From UBA5018 sp947463165 (lineage in GTDB: Bacteria > Cyanobacteriota > Cyanobacteriia > PCC-6307 > Cyanobiaceae), in the NCBI GenBank assembly GCA_943371245.1, contig CALRTY020000005.1, forward strand, positions 1-64,000: a DNA stretch of 64,000 nucleotides, written 5' to 3'. Below, one piece after another: positions 1 through 8,134 of the stretch; position 1 is the stretch's first letter; each line of letters begins with the position of its first letter. The notes below the pieces were generated by a model. The model worked only from the letters and a program-made list of their open reading frames with translations. It did not search any database and was not told the origin of the DNA. The translations under genes were made by a program, and so were the position numbers.

Positions 1-81
1 AATCCGAGCCACGCTCTGCCGGTTCGGCGGACTCATCCGCCTTCTGACATCAGCCTTGATCGCCTCGCTGTAACGACGCAT
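1..81 (-). CDS. Transposase N-terminus, cut by window edge
   Basis: Only the first 27 codons are visible, from an ATG at 81-79 running off the left edge. The peptide begins MRRYSEAIKADVRRRMSPP and continues NRQSVARI. This matches, from memory, the start of helix-turn-helix transposases (OrfA-like) in which the next residues are the DNA-recognition helix and a YKWRKAW motif. The catalytic part lies outside the window, so neither intactness nor the IS family can be judged. It sits in a stretch of mobile debris downstream of ssrA. Confidence 0.6.
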   Translation of the reverse strand, partial: MRRYSEAIKADVRRRMSPPNRQSVARI

Positions 82-689
82 TGCTCTGCTCCATCAAGCC
101 CCCGGGTTTGCGATTGAGAGGGGTGTCATCTTTCCTGAACGAGGGGGCATCCGCTGGCAATGACCAAAGAGAAGGTATCCGGATAAATGACCCTCCTGCC
201 CCAAACGAGCCTCAGCCTGTAGCCTTAGCCTTACCTTCCAGGTCCGAGTATTTGGCAACCGATACCTGCGGCGCTTGGGGTAGTGCCAGCTAGTCCCCAG
301 GGAGCGCAGAAGGCCGCTGAGGCGCCGAAGGTAACGGTCACGGGGGAATGGGAGCCTTCCCCGCCACGGTCTGGGCGCGCGGATGCTCGGGCTTTATCCC
401 CAGGCGCTGGGGGTCGGGGAAAGCCATGTTCCAGATAGAGATAAGCGAGGAAGGCATCCGGGACATAAAAATCAAAATCGCTTTTGCCCAGCGCATTCGC
501 GAGCGCGAATCGACAATAGCTGAGTTTCCTAACGGCCGCCTAACGCCACCGTTAGAGCGAGATCCACTGCGCTGGAAAGGTCCCAACACTACTATCACTA
601 AAAGATAAGTAAGTAAGTAGAGAGAAGAAGGCGCTCCCCCGCCCGTGATCGCTTCCTTGTCCGTGAGTAAGTGTCTGTCTCGTGAACCA
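82..689. other. Gene-poor stretch beside the transposase
   Basis: I see no convincing gene in these 600 bases. The overlapping frames at 338-718 (minus) and 348-608 (plus) have no recognisable motif and look like chance frames. Upstream of the transposase ATG the sequence presumably contains the terminal inverted repeat of the insertion sequence, but the other end is outside the window, so it cannot be delimited. Confidence 0.4.
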
Positions 690-744
690 TTAGGCGCGTT
701 AAAACCCTTGCACCGCAACGGATCTCAACCCAACGTCCGCCTAA
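690..744. repeat. Imperfect inverted repeat
   Basis: TTAGGCGCGTT at 690-700 can pair with AACG at 732-735 and CGCCTAA at 738-744, leaving a two-base bulge (TC) and a loop of about 31 bases. Its function is unknown. The arms resemble integron attC core boxes, but their order is inside-out compared with an attC site. Confidence 0.35.
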
Positions 745-800
745 CGGTGCCAGAAAAAACGCCAAACTGTTAGCTCGCCATGATACAAAACAGGGCCTAG

Positions 801-1075
801 CGCTCCCGAAATGCCGGCATAGGCAGCGACGTGGCGCGAGTGGTCCCGACGCCTGAGAACCAACAGGAATGGAAGGAGCTAAAGGCGATCTACAACGACA
901 GGGGGGAATGATTACGGCCCTACACCTTTAGGGACAGCTACAGCCAGCGGTGCCACCAGCGAGCGGTGGAATTGGGGGCAATCGCAGGGGCGATAGATCA
1001 CAACCTGGCGGTCCATGCCAGCAGCTACAGATGGGAATCAGAAGCTACAACAGCGGCCGCATTTAATTCTGTCTT
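801..1075 (+). pseudogene. Tyrosine recombinase C-terminal relic
   Basis: A single frame reads RNAGIGSDVARVV..., then an in-frame TGA at 907-909, then LRPYTFRDSYSQRCHQRAVE, IDHNLAVHASSYRW and ATTAAAF. The R-x-x-[S/Y] region, the H-x-x-x-x-[H/Y] segment and the closing Y-x-W match the catalytic end of phage-type integrases found in cyanobacteria. The N-terminal half is absent, a TAG precedes the fragment at 798-800, and similarity stops near 1070, so this is a dead remnant. Its place on the downstream side of ssrA, a classic integration target, suggests a former integrated element. Confidence 0.65.
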
Positions 1076-1131
1076 TGCAGATAAGATTGGCTATATCGTT
1101 AAAGCACCTGCTCACATTTATCTTTCAAAAG

Positions 1132-1659
1132 TCACAGAGCATAGGGGTAAATATAATCTTGCAAAAATTTAGTCCCTCTAAGATAAGTGCATCCGTTAAT
1201 TTTGGGAAAGTGTTTAAAACCGTTCTTTACCCAAAATTTTGCAGCCACTTCATCAACAGCATCTAAATAAATAAAAGGCGCTGGAAAGCCGCCGGTATTT
1301 TCTTGCTGATATTTGAAGCCTTTCAATATGTCGGCTAGCATCCTAGCGCCCAAGCCTTGACGCTGCAGGCAAACACTTACTGCAAACTGGCCTATAAAAT
1401 AGGCTGGGACCCCCTCTTCCGGGGAGCGCGATCTGTATGCATTATTTAAATATTCCCTCCCAACTGTCCTCATCGTCACGGCATATATACCTACAACCGA
1501 ATTAGTACCAGGCCTAAGGTATACACAAACGCGTCCGTTTAACCTTTTAGAATTATCCCTGGCATGGTCCTTGATCCACTTATCCACCACTAGACTTCCA
1601 CAAGTAAAACCCTCTAAATCATGAAAATTCTCAAGATTTAAAGGGCCATCAACATCCAC
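1132..1659 (-). CDS. TacT-like GNAT acetyltransferase toxin
   Basis: This 175-residue protein has the layout of GNAT toxins of the TacT/AtaT class, which acetylate the amino acid on charged tRNA and block translation. Visible features are the N-terminal HDLEGFTCGSLVVDKWI (family pattern HDLSxFDCGxxxLDxWL), a hydrophobic core strand VVGIYAVT, the acetyl-CoA-binding segment VCLQRQGLGARML (Q-x-x-G-x-G/A) near residues 97-109, and the C-terminal AAKFWVKNGFKHF. The start is a GTG at 1659; an ATG lies two codons downstream out of frame. The base composition is lower in GC than the core genes, as expected for a transferred addiction module. The short frame upstream (1663-1839) is the candidate antitoxin. 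Toxin activity is inferred from family resemblance only. Confidence 0.7.
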   Translation of the reverse strand: MDVDGPLNLENFHDLEGFTCGSLVVDKWIKDHARDNSKRLNGRVCVYLRPGTNSVVGIYAVTMRTVGREYLNNAYRSRSPEEGVPAYFIGQFAVSVCLQRQGLGARMLADILKGFKYQQENTGGFPAPFIYLDAVDEVAAKFWVKNGFKHFPKINGCTYLRGTKFLQDYIYPYAL

Positions 1660-1662
1660 AGG

Positions 1663-1839
1663 TCAAATACAGGCAGCTTGCGCATACTCATAGCCGCTGT
1701 CTTCCTTCAAGTACTCAAGCAACTCCTCAAAAGCCTCGTCAGAAATGACGTGGTGATCAAACCGAACAGCAGACTCCTCAACCCGAGGCAGGCTGAGAGC
1801 TTTGACTGGTTCATGCAGTGCGGGCATAGCAAATCTCAT
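1663..1839 (-). CDS. 58-aa protein upstream of the GNAT toxin; possible antitoxin
   Basis: The protein starts MRFAMPALHEPVKALSL and contains an acidic helix HHVISDEAFEELLEYLK, weakly like the C-terminal toxin-binding tail of DUF1778/TacA antitoxins (LSDxxFExFLxxL). It is shorter than the usual 85-95 residues and shows no ribbon-helix-helix N-terminus. It is in the same reading frame as the GNAT gene, separated by one TGA and one codon (TGA CCT GTG), so readthrough would give a single polypeptide. It could also be an unrelated short gene or a truncated antitoxin. Confidence 0.4.
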   Translation of the reverse strand: MRFAMPALHEPVKALSLPRVEESAVRFDHHVISDEAFEELLEYLKEDSGYEYAQAACI

Positions 1840-2375
1840 TGTAAGAGGCAGCTACAAAAGAAAAGCTGAGCTTCTCAATGCTGCCATTTGAAGGGGGTTT
1901 ACAGCAAAATGCTGGCAAAACCCATTACCCCACGGGTTTCTAAGCCTTGGGGAAGGTGCTCAAACCATACAACGTCTAACTCGTTTCAGAGGGTGCAACC
2001 ACATCTGTTTGTAAGTTTTCAGACGCCGGTTAGGTGCCACGAAAACCCCGTCCAAGCCAGGGGCAGGCCCAAAACCTAGTCAGGACAAGGCTTGTCGTCA
2101 GAACAGGGCTCACCCCATCTCAGCGAGGCGAGGGGGCGGCGCCAGCTAGCGCCGTGGGCTGTGAAGCAGAAGCTCAGCTTTTTCTCACCCATCGGAGCCA
2201 GCAAGGCACCCCCACTACCAACAAAGTTGTTCGCCCTGTCTGACCGATCCTCAGAGGGCTCAGCCATGACCACACCGATCGAACGACCTAGGTGTGGAGA
2301 CCTCAGGGGTGGTCATGCAGACGATCAAGCATGCGGATTCAGGGTTGGATCAAACCCCAAAACCCCCTTTCCCAA
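1840..2375. other. Intergenic stretch between GNAT module and ssrA
   Basis: No gene is supported here; several overlapping frames in different phases lack motifs. It contains GTCTAAC (1974-1980) and GTTAGGT (2029-2035), 62 bp apart, which match integron attC boxes, but the intervening bases do not fold as an attC site should. Confidence 0.4.
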
Positions 2376-2404
2376 CAAAATTAAAGGGGCCCTTCCAGGC
2401 CCCC
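2376..2404 (-). terminator. Probable intrinsic terminator of ssrA
   Basis: On the minus strand GGGGCC and GGCCCC (within 2386-2404) form a GC stem with a short loop, followed by a T-rich tract (TTTAATTTTG). It lies about 50 bases after the tag stop codon of ssrA, in the right orientation to end that transcript. Confidence 0.55.
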
Positions 2405-2690
2405 ATGGGTCATTTGGGTGATAAGGCTGACCTCACCCCATCTCCCTTAAAAGGGTCAGGCGGCCACGGGGGCGGCTTGACGGGAGAAACGAACGATGTT
2501 ATTCGCTGTTACGTGTTTGCTCTTACCGAGCAGGCTTCAGTCACCCTCCTCATACCCCGTCGAAACCATTGCAGCCCCGGAAATGCCCCGCAGGAAGCGG
2601 GTAGGGGTTCAATGGAGCTGAGCGGAATCGAACCGCTGTCCGAAGCACCGGTGTGGATCACCTAGTTCGGCCGAAACCGAACCCATTCAT
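2405..2690 (-). ncRNA. ssrA: Two-piece (circularly permuted) tmRNA
   Basis: The 3' half of the tRNA-like domain comes first: about 2690-2613, ending GGTTCGATTCCGCTCAGCTCC-A at 2613, with CCA not encoded. An intervening segment with a GC hairpin follows (2612-2579). Then comes the 5' half, starting GGGGCTGC at 2578 and containing ATGGTTTCGACGGGG, and the tag frame at 2506-2456, which encodes ANNIVRFSRQAAPVAA followed by TGA. GGGGCTG pairs with CAGCTCC to form the acceptor stem. The acceptor-before-coding order is the permuted form known from picocyanobacteria; the precursor is cut into two RNAs. tmRNA rescues stalled ribosomes and tags the product for proteolysis. The outer ends of the transcript are approximate. 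Confidence 0.92.
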
Positions 2691-2775
2691 ATTGACAGCT
2701 CCTGGCGCCCTTGGGGGGGTGGGTATTCCCCACCAAACGGCGGCGGGGTTGACTGACACCAGCAGGTTGCCGCCG

Positions 2776-3927
2776 ATGTCCGCCCCATTCAGCGCCATAG
2801 CCGTAGTGCCCCCTGGCTTGGAGGCCCCGGCCGCCGCCGAACTAGAGGGCCTGGGGGCGAGATCCGTGCAGCCCCTGTTGCGGGCCGTGCGCTTTGAAGC
2901 CAACCTGGCCTGCTTCTATCGGCTGCACCTGCAGGCCCGGCTGCCGTTTCGACTGCTGCGGGAGCTGGCCAGCTTCCCCTGCCGCAGCAAGGAGGAGCTC
3001 TATGCGGGCGTGCAAAGGGCCGTCGACTGGTCGCGCTGGCTGCCGCCGGAGCTGAGTTTTCGCGTCGATGCCAGCGGCATCGCCCCAGGACTAAACCATG
3101 GGCACTACAGCGCCCTGCAGGTGAAAAATGCCCTGGTGGACTGGCAGCGTCAGCAGCTGGGCCAGCGCTCATTCATAGACCTAGACCAGCCCGACCGCAG
3201 CCTGCATCTGCATTTGGGCGGCGGCCTGGCCAGCCTCAGCCTCGATGGCAGCGGCAGCAGCCTGCACCGCCGCGGCTACCGGGCGGCGATGGGCCTGGCC
3301 CCCTTGAAGGAAAACCTCGCCGCTGGCCTGATCGCCCTCAGCGGCTGGGATGGCTCGGTGCCCCTGGCCGATCCCCTCTGCGGCAGCGGCACCCTGCTGA
3401 TTGAAGCGGTGCGCATGGCCTTGGGGCGGGCGCCGGGGCTGGAGCGGCAGTTTTCGCTGCAGGGCTGGCCGGATTTTGATCTCGAACTCTGGAACCAGGA
3501 GCAGGCCGCCGCCCGCTGCCTGGCCCGCAGCAGCAGCCTGGCCGACGGCCGCCCCTTGGCCGCCGTGGTGGGGCTGGAGCAGAACGCCGAGGTGCTGGCC
3601 CAGGCCCGGGTCAACCTGGAGCAGGCGGGGGTGGCGGCTGCAATCCAGCTGCAGACCGGCGACTGCCGCGACTTCCAGCCACCACCAGACCCTGGCGTAT
3701 TGGTGTGCAACCCCCCCTACGGGGAGCGCTTGGGTAAAGGGGAAGACCTAGAGGCTCTCTACGCAGACCTGGGGGCGATGCTGAAACAGCGCTGCGGCGG
3801 CTGGCAGCTGTGGTTGCTGAGCGGCAACCCAGCCCTCACCGGCGCCCTGCGCATGAAGGCCACACGGCGCATCCCGGTGAGCAATGGCGGCATCGACTGC
3901 CGCTGGCTGCACTATCAAATTCGCTGA
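2776..3927 (+). CDS. RlmL/Trm-type THUMP-domain RNA methyltransferase
   Basis: This 383-residue protein belongs to the THUMP plus N6-adenine/N2-guanine methyltransferase family (COG0116; RlmL N-terminal half and relatives), which uses S-adenosylmethionine to methylate rRNA or tRNA. The N-terminal ferredoxin-like/THUMP part covers roughly residues 1-155. The Rossmann domain begins with the family signature LHRRGYR and continues with DPLCGSGTLLIEA (SAM-binding motif I) and VLVCNPPYGERLG, the catalytic [N/D]PPY motif. The ATG at 2776 is chosen because the open frame upstream runs into the ssrA acceptor sequence. It lacks the second (RlmK-like) methyltransferase domain of the E. coli protein, as usual outside gammaproteobacteria. 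The exact modified base cannot be told. Confidence 0.88.
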   Translation: MSAPFSAIAVVPPGLEAPAAAELEGLGARSVQPLLRAVRFEANLACFYRLHLQARLPFRLLRELASFPCRSKEELYAGVQRAVDWSRWLPPELSFRVDASGIAPGLNHGHYSALQVKNALVDWQRQQLGQRSFIDLDQPDRSLHLHLGGGLASLSLDGSGSSLHRRGYRAAMGLAPLKENLAAGLIALSGWDGSVPLADPLCGSGTLLIEAVRMALGRAPGLERQFSLQGWPDFDLELWNQEQAAARCLARSSSLADGRPLAAVVGLEQNAEVLAQARVNLEQAGVAAAIQLQTGDCRDFQPPPDPGVLVCNPPYGERLGKGEDLEALYADLGAMLKQRCGGWQLWLLSGNPALTGALRMKATRRIPVSNGGIDCRWLHYQIR

Positions 3928-3962
3928 CAGCCGCTAAATCAGCAGCTGGATCAGCCACTAGA

Positions 3963-5357
3963 TCAATCTTGCCGATCCAGCAGCTCCAGTCGCACCCTGC
4001 TGCCGTGGCCGAGGGTGACGCCGCGCCGGGCTGGCCGCACGGGCAGCCGATTGCAGAGCCGGAAGCGATGCTCTCGCAGCAGGGTGCCGAGCACGATTTT
4101 GAGCTCCATCTGGGCGAGAGCCACCCCTATGCAGCGGCGCACACCAGCACCAAATGGCATGTATTCATAGGGGGAATATTGACGCTCCAAAAAGCGTTCG
4201 GGCCGAAACTCGCTGGGATTTGGATAGAGATCTTCGCTATGATGTAGCGAATAGATGTTACCCATCACCAAATCACCCCTGTGCAAACAATGCCCTGCTA
4301 ACTCCACTGGCACTTCCACCCGCCGCGGGAAGGTGAGCATGGCCACCGGATGCAGGCGCAGCGCCTCCTGCACCACGGCCCCCAGGTAGGGCAGGCTGAG
4401 CAGGACAGCGGGGTCGGCATCCGCTGGCAGCGCCACCAATTCGCGCCCCAGGCGCTCGCCCACCTCCGGTAGGCGGTGTAGCCAATAAAGAGCGGTGGTG
4501 AGGGCGGTGGCGGTGGTCTCATGGCCGGCCACCAGCAGGGTCATCAGCTCATCGCGCAGGTCGAGATCGCTGAGGGCCTGGCCCTCGACATCGCTGGCCT
4601 GCAGCAGCAGCGAGAGCACATCCCGGCGGTCTGAATTACGCTCCGCCCGCCTGGCGGCAATTTCCGCATAGAGCAGGGCATCGGTGCGCTCGGCCAGCGC
4701 CGCCACCCGGGCGCCAGGGCTCCAGGGACCGAGATCGCTCAGCAACCAGGGAAAGAACAAAATCGCCGAGGTGAGCGGCGTGGCCGTAAGCGCCAGGCGC
4801 TGGCTGAGCAGGGCCATTAATTGGTCATAGCGCTCACTACGATCCAGGCCAAATACCACATGCAGGATCACCCGCATGGTGATCGACTGCATCGCTTGGC
4901 GAACATCTATTACAGCGCCCTTTTGCCATTGGTCACTCTGATCTCGGCAAATCTGGCCGATGGTGCGGCCATAACTTTGCAGGTGCTCCCCATGGAAGCT
5001 GGGCATCAGCAGTTGGCGCCGCTGGCGATGGGCGTTGCCACCGAGCAGAATTGTGTTGTGGCGACCCAACACAGCTGCCAGCAGTTCATTCACCTCTCCG
5101 GGAGCGCTGAATAGCTTGCCGCTGTCATTGCTGAACAGCTGCTGCAGGGCCTGGGGTTCGCTGAGCAGGAACAGCGGCCCCAGCCCGTACATCTGGGGGG
5201 AGATCGACGCCTGAAACAAAACGCCATGGCGACGCCCCTGACGGCGTAAATAGGCCAGCGGATCCAAAATCCACTGGCCCATTTGCAGGGCCTTGGGCAG
5301 CCTCGATCGCGGCGGGCGCGGCAGCTGGGGCGGATGCTGGGCGATGATTTCAGTCAT
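3963..5357 (-). CDS. Cytochrome P450
   Basis: A haem-thiolate monooxygenase of about 464 residues, most like the cyanobacterial CYP110/CYP120 group. The I-helix oxygen-binding motif AGHETT lies near residues 277-282, the K-helix E-x-x-R is EALR near 331, and the haem loop FGAGVRRCIG near 402-411 supplies the cysteine ligand. The proline-rich start (PPQLPRPPRSRLP) is typical of soluble bacterial P450s. The ATG at 5357 is preferred; an alternative start at 5399 would add 14 residues encoded by a tandem repeat. No ferredoxin or reductase gene is adjacent, so redox partners are encoded elsewhere. The substrate is unknown; fatty acids, alkanes or terpenoids are usual for the group. Confidence 0.93.
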   Translation of the reverse strand: MTEIIAQHPPQLPRPPRSRLPKALQMGQWILDPLAYLRRQGRRHGVLFQASISPQMYGLGPLFLLSEPQALQQLFSNDSGKLFSAPGEVNELLAAVLGRHNTILLGGNAHRQRRQLLMPSFHGEHLQSYGRTIGQICRDQSDQWQKGAVIDVRQAMQSITMRVILHVVFGLDRSERYDQLMALLSQRLALTATPLTSAILFFPWLLSDLGPWSPGARVAALAERTDALLYAEIAARRAERNSDRRDVLSLLLQASDVEGQALSDLDLRDELMTLLVAGHETTATALTTALYWLHRLPEVGERLGRELVALPADADPAVLLSLPYLGAVVQEALRLHPVAMLTFPRRVEVPVELAGHCLHRGDLVMGNIYSLHHSEDLYPNPSEFRPERFLERQYSPYEYMPFGAGVRRCIGVALAQMELKIVLGTLLREHRFRLCNRLPVRPARRGVTLGHGSRVRLELLDRQD

Positions 5358-5404
5358 AACGGCAGGGGCATAACGACAGGGGCATAACGACAGGGTCACA
5401 ACGG
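5353..5404. repeat. 14-bp tandem repeat upstream of the P450 gene
   Basis: Three to four imperfect copies of CATAACGACAGGGG cover the start region of the P450 gene. This creates competing start codons on the minus strand, so repeat-number changes could alter the N-terminus or the spacing of the leader. Confidence 0.6.
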
Positions 5405-5715
5405 CGTCATGATTGCCACAGGTTAATCACGGCACGCCCATAACCGCAGAAGCGGGAAATAAATGAGGCGGAAATAAATGAGTAAAAAATAACACCAGGG
5501 AAATAACAAAAACGGAATACACGCGGAAAAAGCAGCGAAAACTGCGAAAGCAGCGAAATAAATCGCAGGAGAAATTACGAAAATAAATCATAGCAAAGAC
5601 ACGATTAAAAAAAGCAGCTTTGCAGCCCACCCAGTGACACCTGGATACATTGGGACAACCCTGGTAAATCATCCTAATTAACAAACTCGCCGTACTGACA
5701 AATTTGCCACATAAT

Positions 5716-5825
5716 GGCACCTCGAAAGATTATCCATTCCGCTCGCCAGAGCGATGAACAGGCCATTTGCTGCAACGCTTCCCGCGAGAAGGAATCGATG
5801 GCCCTTGGCACTTTTAGAGGCGTCC
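5716..5825. mobile_element. IS-end remnant or MITE, copy 1
   Basis: A 110-bp block starts GGCACCTCGAAAG and ends CTTTTAGAGGCGTCC, so its ends are imperfect inverted repeats of each other and of the element at 5953. On the minus strand it reads AIDSFSREALQQM..., which looks like the last residues of an IS transposase. TAA precedes it, as for copy 2. This fits a solo IS end or an internally deleted element. Confidence 0.45.
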
Positions 5826-5952
5826 AAAGATAAATTTTCCATACTGGCAGATTTGACACTCCAATAGATTTGCAACCCAAGCAAATTTCTCCTATTAACA
5901 AACTTGCCGCATTGGTTAATTTGCCGCACCGATTAATATATTTCATACTTAA

Positions 5953-6080
5953 GGGCACCTCGAAAAATTCGAATTTTTCACCGAGTCCAACTAGACCCGA
6001 AAAAGACTCTTTGCAAACAAATGGGTCTTGCCGTGCTTCACATGAGAGTTATCGCTGACAAGTAATTTTTCGAGGTGCCC
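5953..6080. mobile_element. MITE-like element, copy 2, with TAA target duplication
   Basis: The ends GGGCACCTCGAAAAATT (5953-5969) and its exact reverse complement (6064-6080) flank 94 bases. TAA is present directly on both sides (5950-5952 and 6081-6083), as expected for a 3-bp target duplication of IS5-family type. The interior ends with codons for MGLAVLHMRVIADK and a TAA stop just inside the right repeat, resembling a transposase C-terminus. It is therefore probably an internally deleted IS. Confidence 0.6.
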
Positions 6081-6176
6081 TAAATTATCATTATCAGCAA
6101 ACTCGCCGCATTGTTCAATTTCCCGCACCGATTAATTTATCTCGCGTAAATTTCCGCCCCACTAAATTCATTAGTT

Positions 6177-7880
6177 CTAACTAGCTTGCTCCATCGCTTC
6201 TATCCGGTGGAAAGCCTCGATGGCAGTGCCGATCGTGGCGAATAAATGACCGGCTCCGATCCGCTCCACCAGGCCACCGCGCTCCAAGGAGCCGCGCAGC
6301 TCGCTTTTGACCCGAGCCAGGCAAAACTGAATCTCAAGATGGCGCAAATCATGCTCCAACTCAAGCAGCATATCGAGGGCGGTAATGTCTACGTCTATTA
6401 TTGCTTCTGCATTGATCAAAAGCCAGCGCACCGGCTCAGATTCTGCATCAATGGCTTCCATCACCCGCTGGTAGAAGTGATCGGCATTGGCAAAACATAG
6501 GGGTGCATCATAGCGATAAATTAGCAGGCCTGGCCTTGTTATCGCACCCGTCTTGCTGATCACATTGTGATAGCCAGCCATGGAGGGTACTTCCCCCAGC
6601 ACCGCATCATTGGGCCTGATGATCCGCCAGAGTAAATCGAGTATTGATAAAGCCACCGCCAGGGCCACACCGATCAAAATATCGCTGAGCAGCACGCCAA
6701 TGCAGGTAATAACTGCCAGGCGAAATTCACTGAAGCGAAATCGCAATAAACCAATAAATCCATCGATATCGATCAGCCGCAGAGCCGCCATGATCACCAC
6801 GGCAGCCAGGGCCACCTTGGGAAACAGGGCCAGCAGCGGCCGCAACGACAGCAACACCAACAAAACCAGGGCCAGGGCGATCAGAGAAAACAGCTGGGAA
6901 CGGCTACCGAGGGCATCGCCGAGGGCCGTGCGACTGCCGCTGCTACTCACCGGAAAACCCTGAGCGATACCGTTGGCCAAATTGACAGTGCCCAGGGCAA
7001 GTAATTCCTGGTTGGCATCCACCCGATAGCCGCCGCGGGCGGCAAAGGCACGGGCCGTGAGAATGTTGTCGGAATAGCCCACCAGAGCAATGCCCAGGGC
7101 AGAAGATAGCAGCGGTTTAATCAACTGCCAGGCTGGTAGAGCGGGCAATGCCAGGCCGGGTAAATCGCCTGGAATGTTGCCGATCACCGCCAACCCCAGC
7201 TGATCTAGATGCAGCGCGGCCACCGCCCCAGTAGCCAACAGCATCGCCAGCAGCGGGCCGGGAGCCCTTGGAAAAAACTTCTGCATGGCGGCCAGCAGGC
7301 TGAGCACGGCCAGGGTCATCCACAGGCTGGGCCAATGCCATTCGGCCTGGCGTTGAACCAACTCCCATAGCTGAGCTGGCAGGGAATTGGCATGCAGTTC
7401 AATACCCCATATTGTGTGGAGTTGACTGCCAATCATGATTGCCGCCACCCCCGCCATGTAGCCGATCAAAATCGGCTTGGAGAGCAGGTTGGCCACAAAG
7501 CCAAGCCGCGCCCAGGCCCCCAGGCAGCAGATCGCCCCAACGGCCAGGGCCAAGCCACTGCTGAGGCTGGCGTAGAGCTGGGCATCGCCGGCGGCCAGCG
7601 GAGCGATGGCGGCGGCGGTCATCACGGCGGTGGTGGATTCCGGCCCCACCGAAAGTTGCGGCGAGGAACCCAGCAGCGCATAGAGAAAAATCGGCGGCAG
7701 GATCGCCCATAGGCCCCGCACCGGATCGAGGCCCGCCAGTTCGCCGTAGGCCAGACACTGGGGAATCAAGTAGGCGGCAACCGCCATCCCCGCCAACAGA
7801 TCTGGGCGCAGCCAGGCGAGCCGATAGCCGCTGAGCTGACGCCAACTGGGCTGGGCGGCACCGCTCATGGCAGCGGCCAT
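6177..7880 (-). CDS. SulP-family anion transporter with STAS domain
   Basis: This 567-residue inner-membrane protein belongs to the SulP/SLC26 family (sulfate permeases and cyanobacterial bicarbonate transporters such as BicA). It starts with the family pattern RPDLLAGMAVAAYLIPQCLAYGELAGL, followed by SVGPESTTAVM and 10-12 hydrophobic segments up to about residue 410. NGIAQGFPVSSSGSRTA is the conserved second-repeat loop. The C-terminal 110 residues (from about AGYHNV) form a STAS domain with LLINAEAIIDVDITALDMLLEL. It is complete. Whether the substrate is sulfate or bicarbonate cannot be settled by motif alone. A start four codons downstream (ATG at 7868) is equally possible. Confidence 0.92.
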   Translation of the reverse strand: MAAAMSGAAQPSWRQLSGYRLAWLRPDLLAGMAVAAYLIPQCLAYGELAGLDPVRGLWAILPPIFLYALLGSSPQLSVGPESTTAVMTAAAIAPLAAGDAQLYASLSSGLALAVGAICCLGAWARLGFVANLLSKPILIGYMAGVAAIMIGSQLHTIWGIELHANSLPAQLWELVQRQAEWHWPSLWMTLAVLSLLAAMQKFFPRAPGPLLAMLLATGAVAALHLDQLGLAVIGNIPGDLPGLALPALPAWQLIKPLLSSALGIALVGYSDNILTARAFAARGGYRVDANQELLALGTVNLANGIAQGFPVSSSGSRTALGDALGSRSQLFSLIALALVLLVLLSLRPLLALFPKVALAAVVIMAALRLIDIDGFIGLLRFRFSEFRLAVITCIGVLLSDILIGVALAVALSILDLLWRIIRPNDAVLGEVPSMAGYHNVISKTGAITRPGLLIYRYDAPLCFANADHFYQRVMEAIDAESEPVRWLLINAEAIIDVDITALDMLLELEHDLRHLEIQFCLARVKSELRGSLERGGLVERIGAGHLFATIGTAIEAFHRIEAMEQAS

Positions 7881-8134
7881 AGCAGTAACAGCGGCAGCAG
7901 CAGCAGCGGAGCCACTGGCCGCCAGCGGCCCAAAGACTCTGAATCGAGGCTGGGGCCCAGCCTGGTTCCCAGGGGGCAGGCGCCCGGGGGGATGGCATCA
8001 ATGCAGGGGCTCAGCCTGGTCACAGGGAAATGGGCCGATCAGCTGTGGTCACTCTGGCCTGGATCCCTGGCTGGCTTGCCAGTGGGCATTCAGCTGTGGC
8101 ATTCAGGCGGGGCAGTAAGGCGGGGCAGTAAGGA

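Larger units (their letters stand above)
5405..6176. other. AT-rich intergenic region with diverged repeats and IS ends
   Basis: No gene is seen between the divergently read P450 and the SulP gene. A loosely conserved block, AACAAACTCGCCGCATTG followed by AATTTGCCGCACCGATTAAT, occurs three times (around 5682-5712, 5896-5940 and 6096-6140). Two MITE-like elements with related inverted ends lie between and beside them. Base composition differs sharply from the GC-rich flanks, consistent with repeated insertion and decay. Confidence 0.5.

Noticed and set aside
690..776. Integron attC sites in the first kilobase (GCCTAAC and GTTAGCT boxes)
   Set aside because: Boxes are too close together or in inside-out order, and the right-hand box breaks the GTTRRRY rule.
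1974..2035. attC-like boxes GTCTAAC and GTTAGGT 62 bp apart
   Set aside because: The sequence between the boxes does not form the paired L boxes of an attC site, and no cassette gene ends there in the right direction.
2653..2775. Earlier start of the RlmL-type methyltransferase
   Set aside because: The sequence is the ssrA acceptor piece and its upstream region on the other strand; similarity begins at the ATG at 2776.
7399..8001. Long minus-strand frame covering the start of the SulP gene
   Set aside because: GC-rich shadow frame without motifs; the SulP frame has the full family signature.
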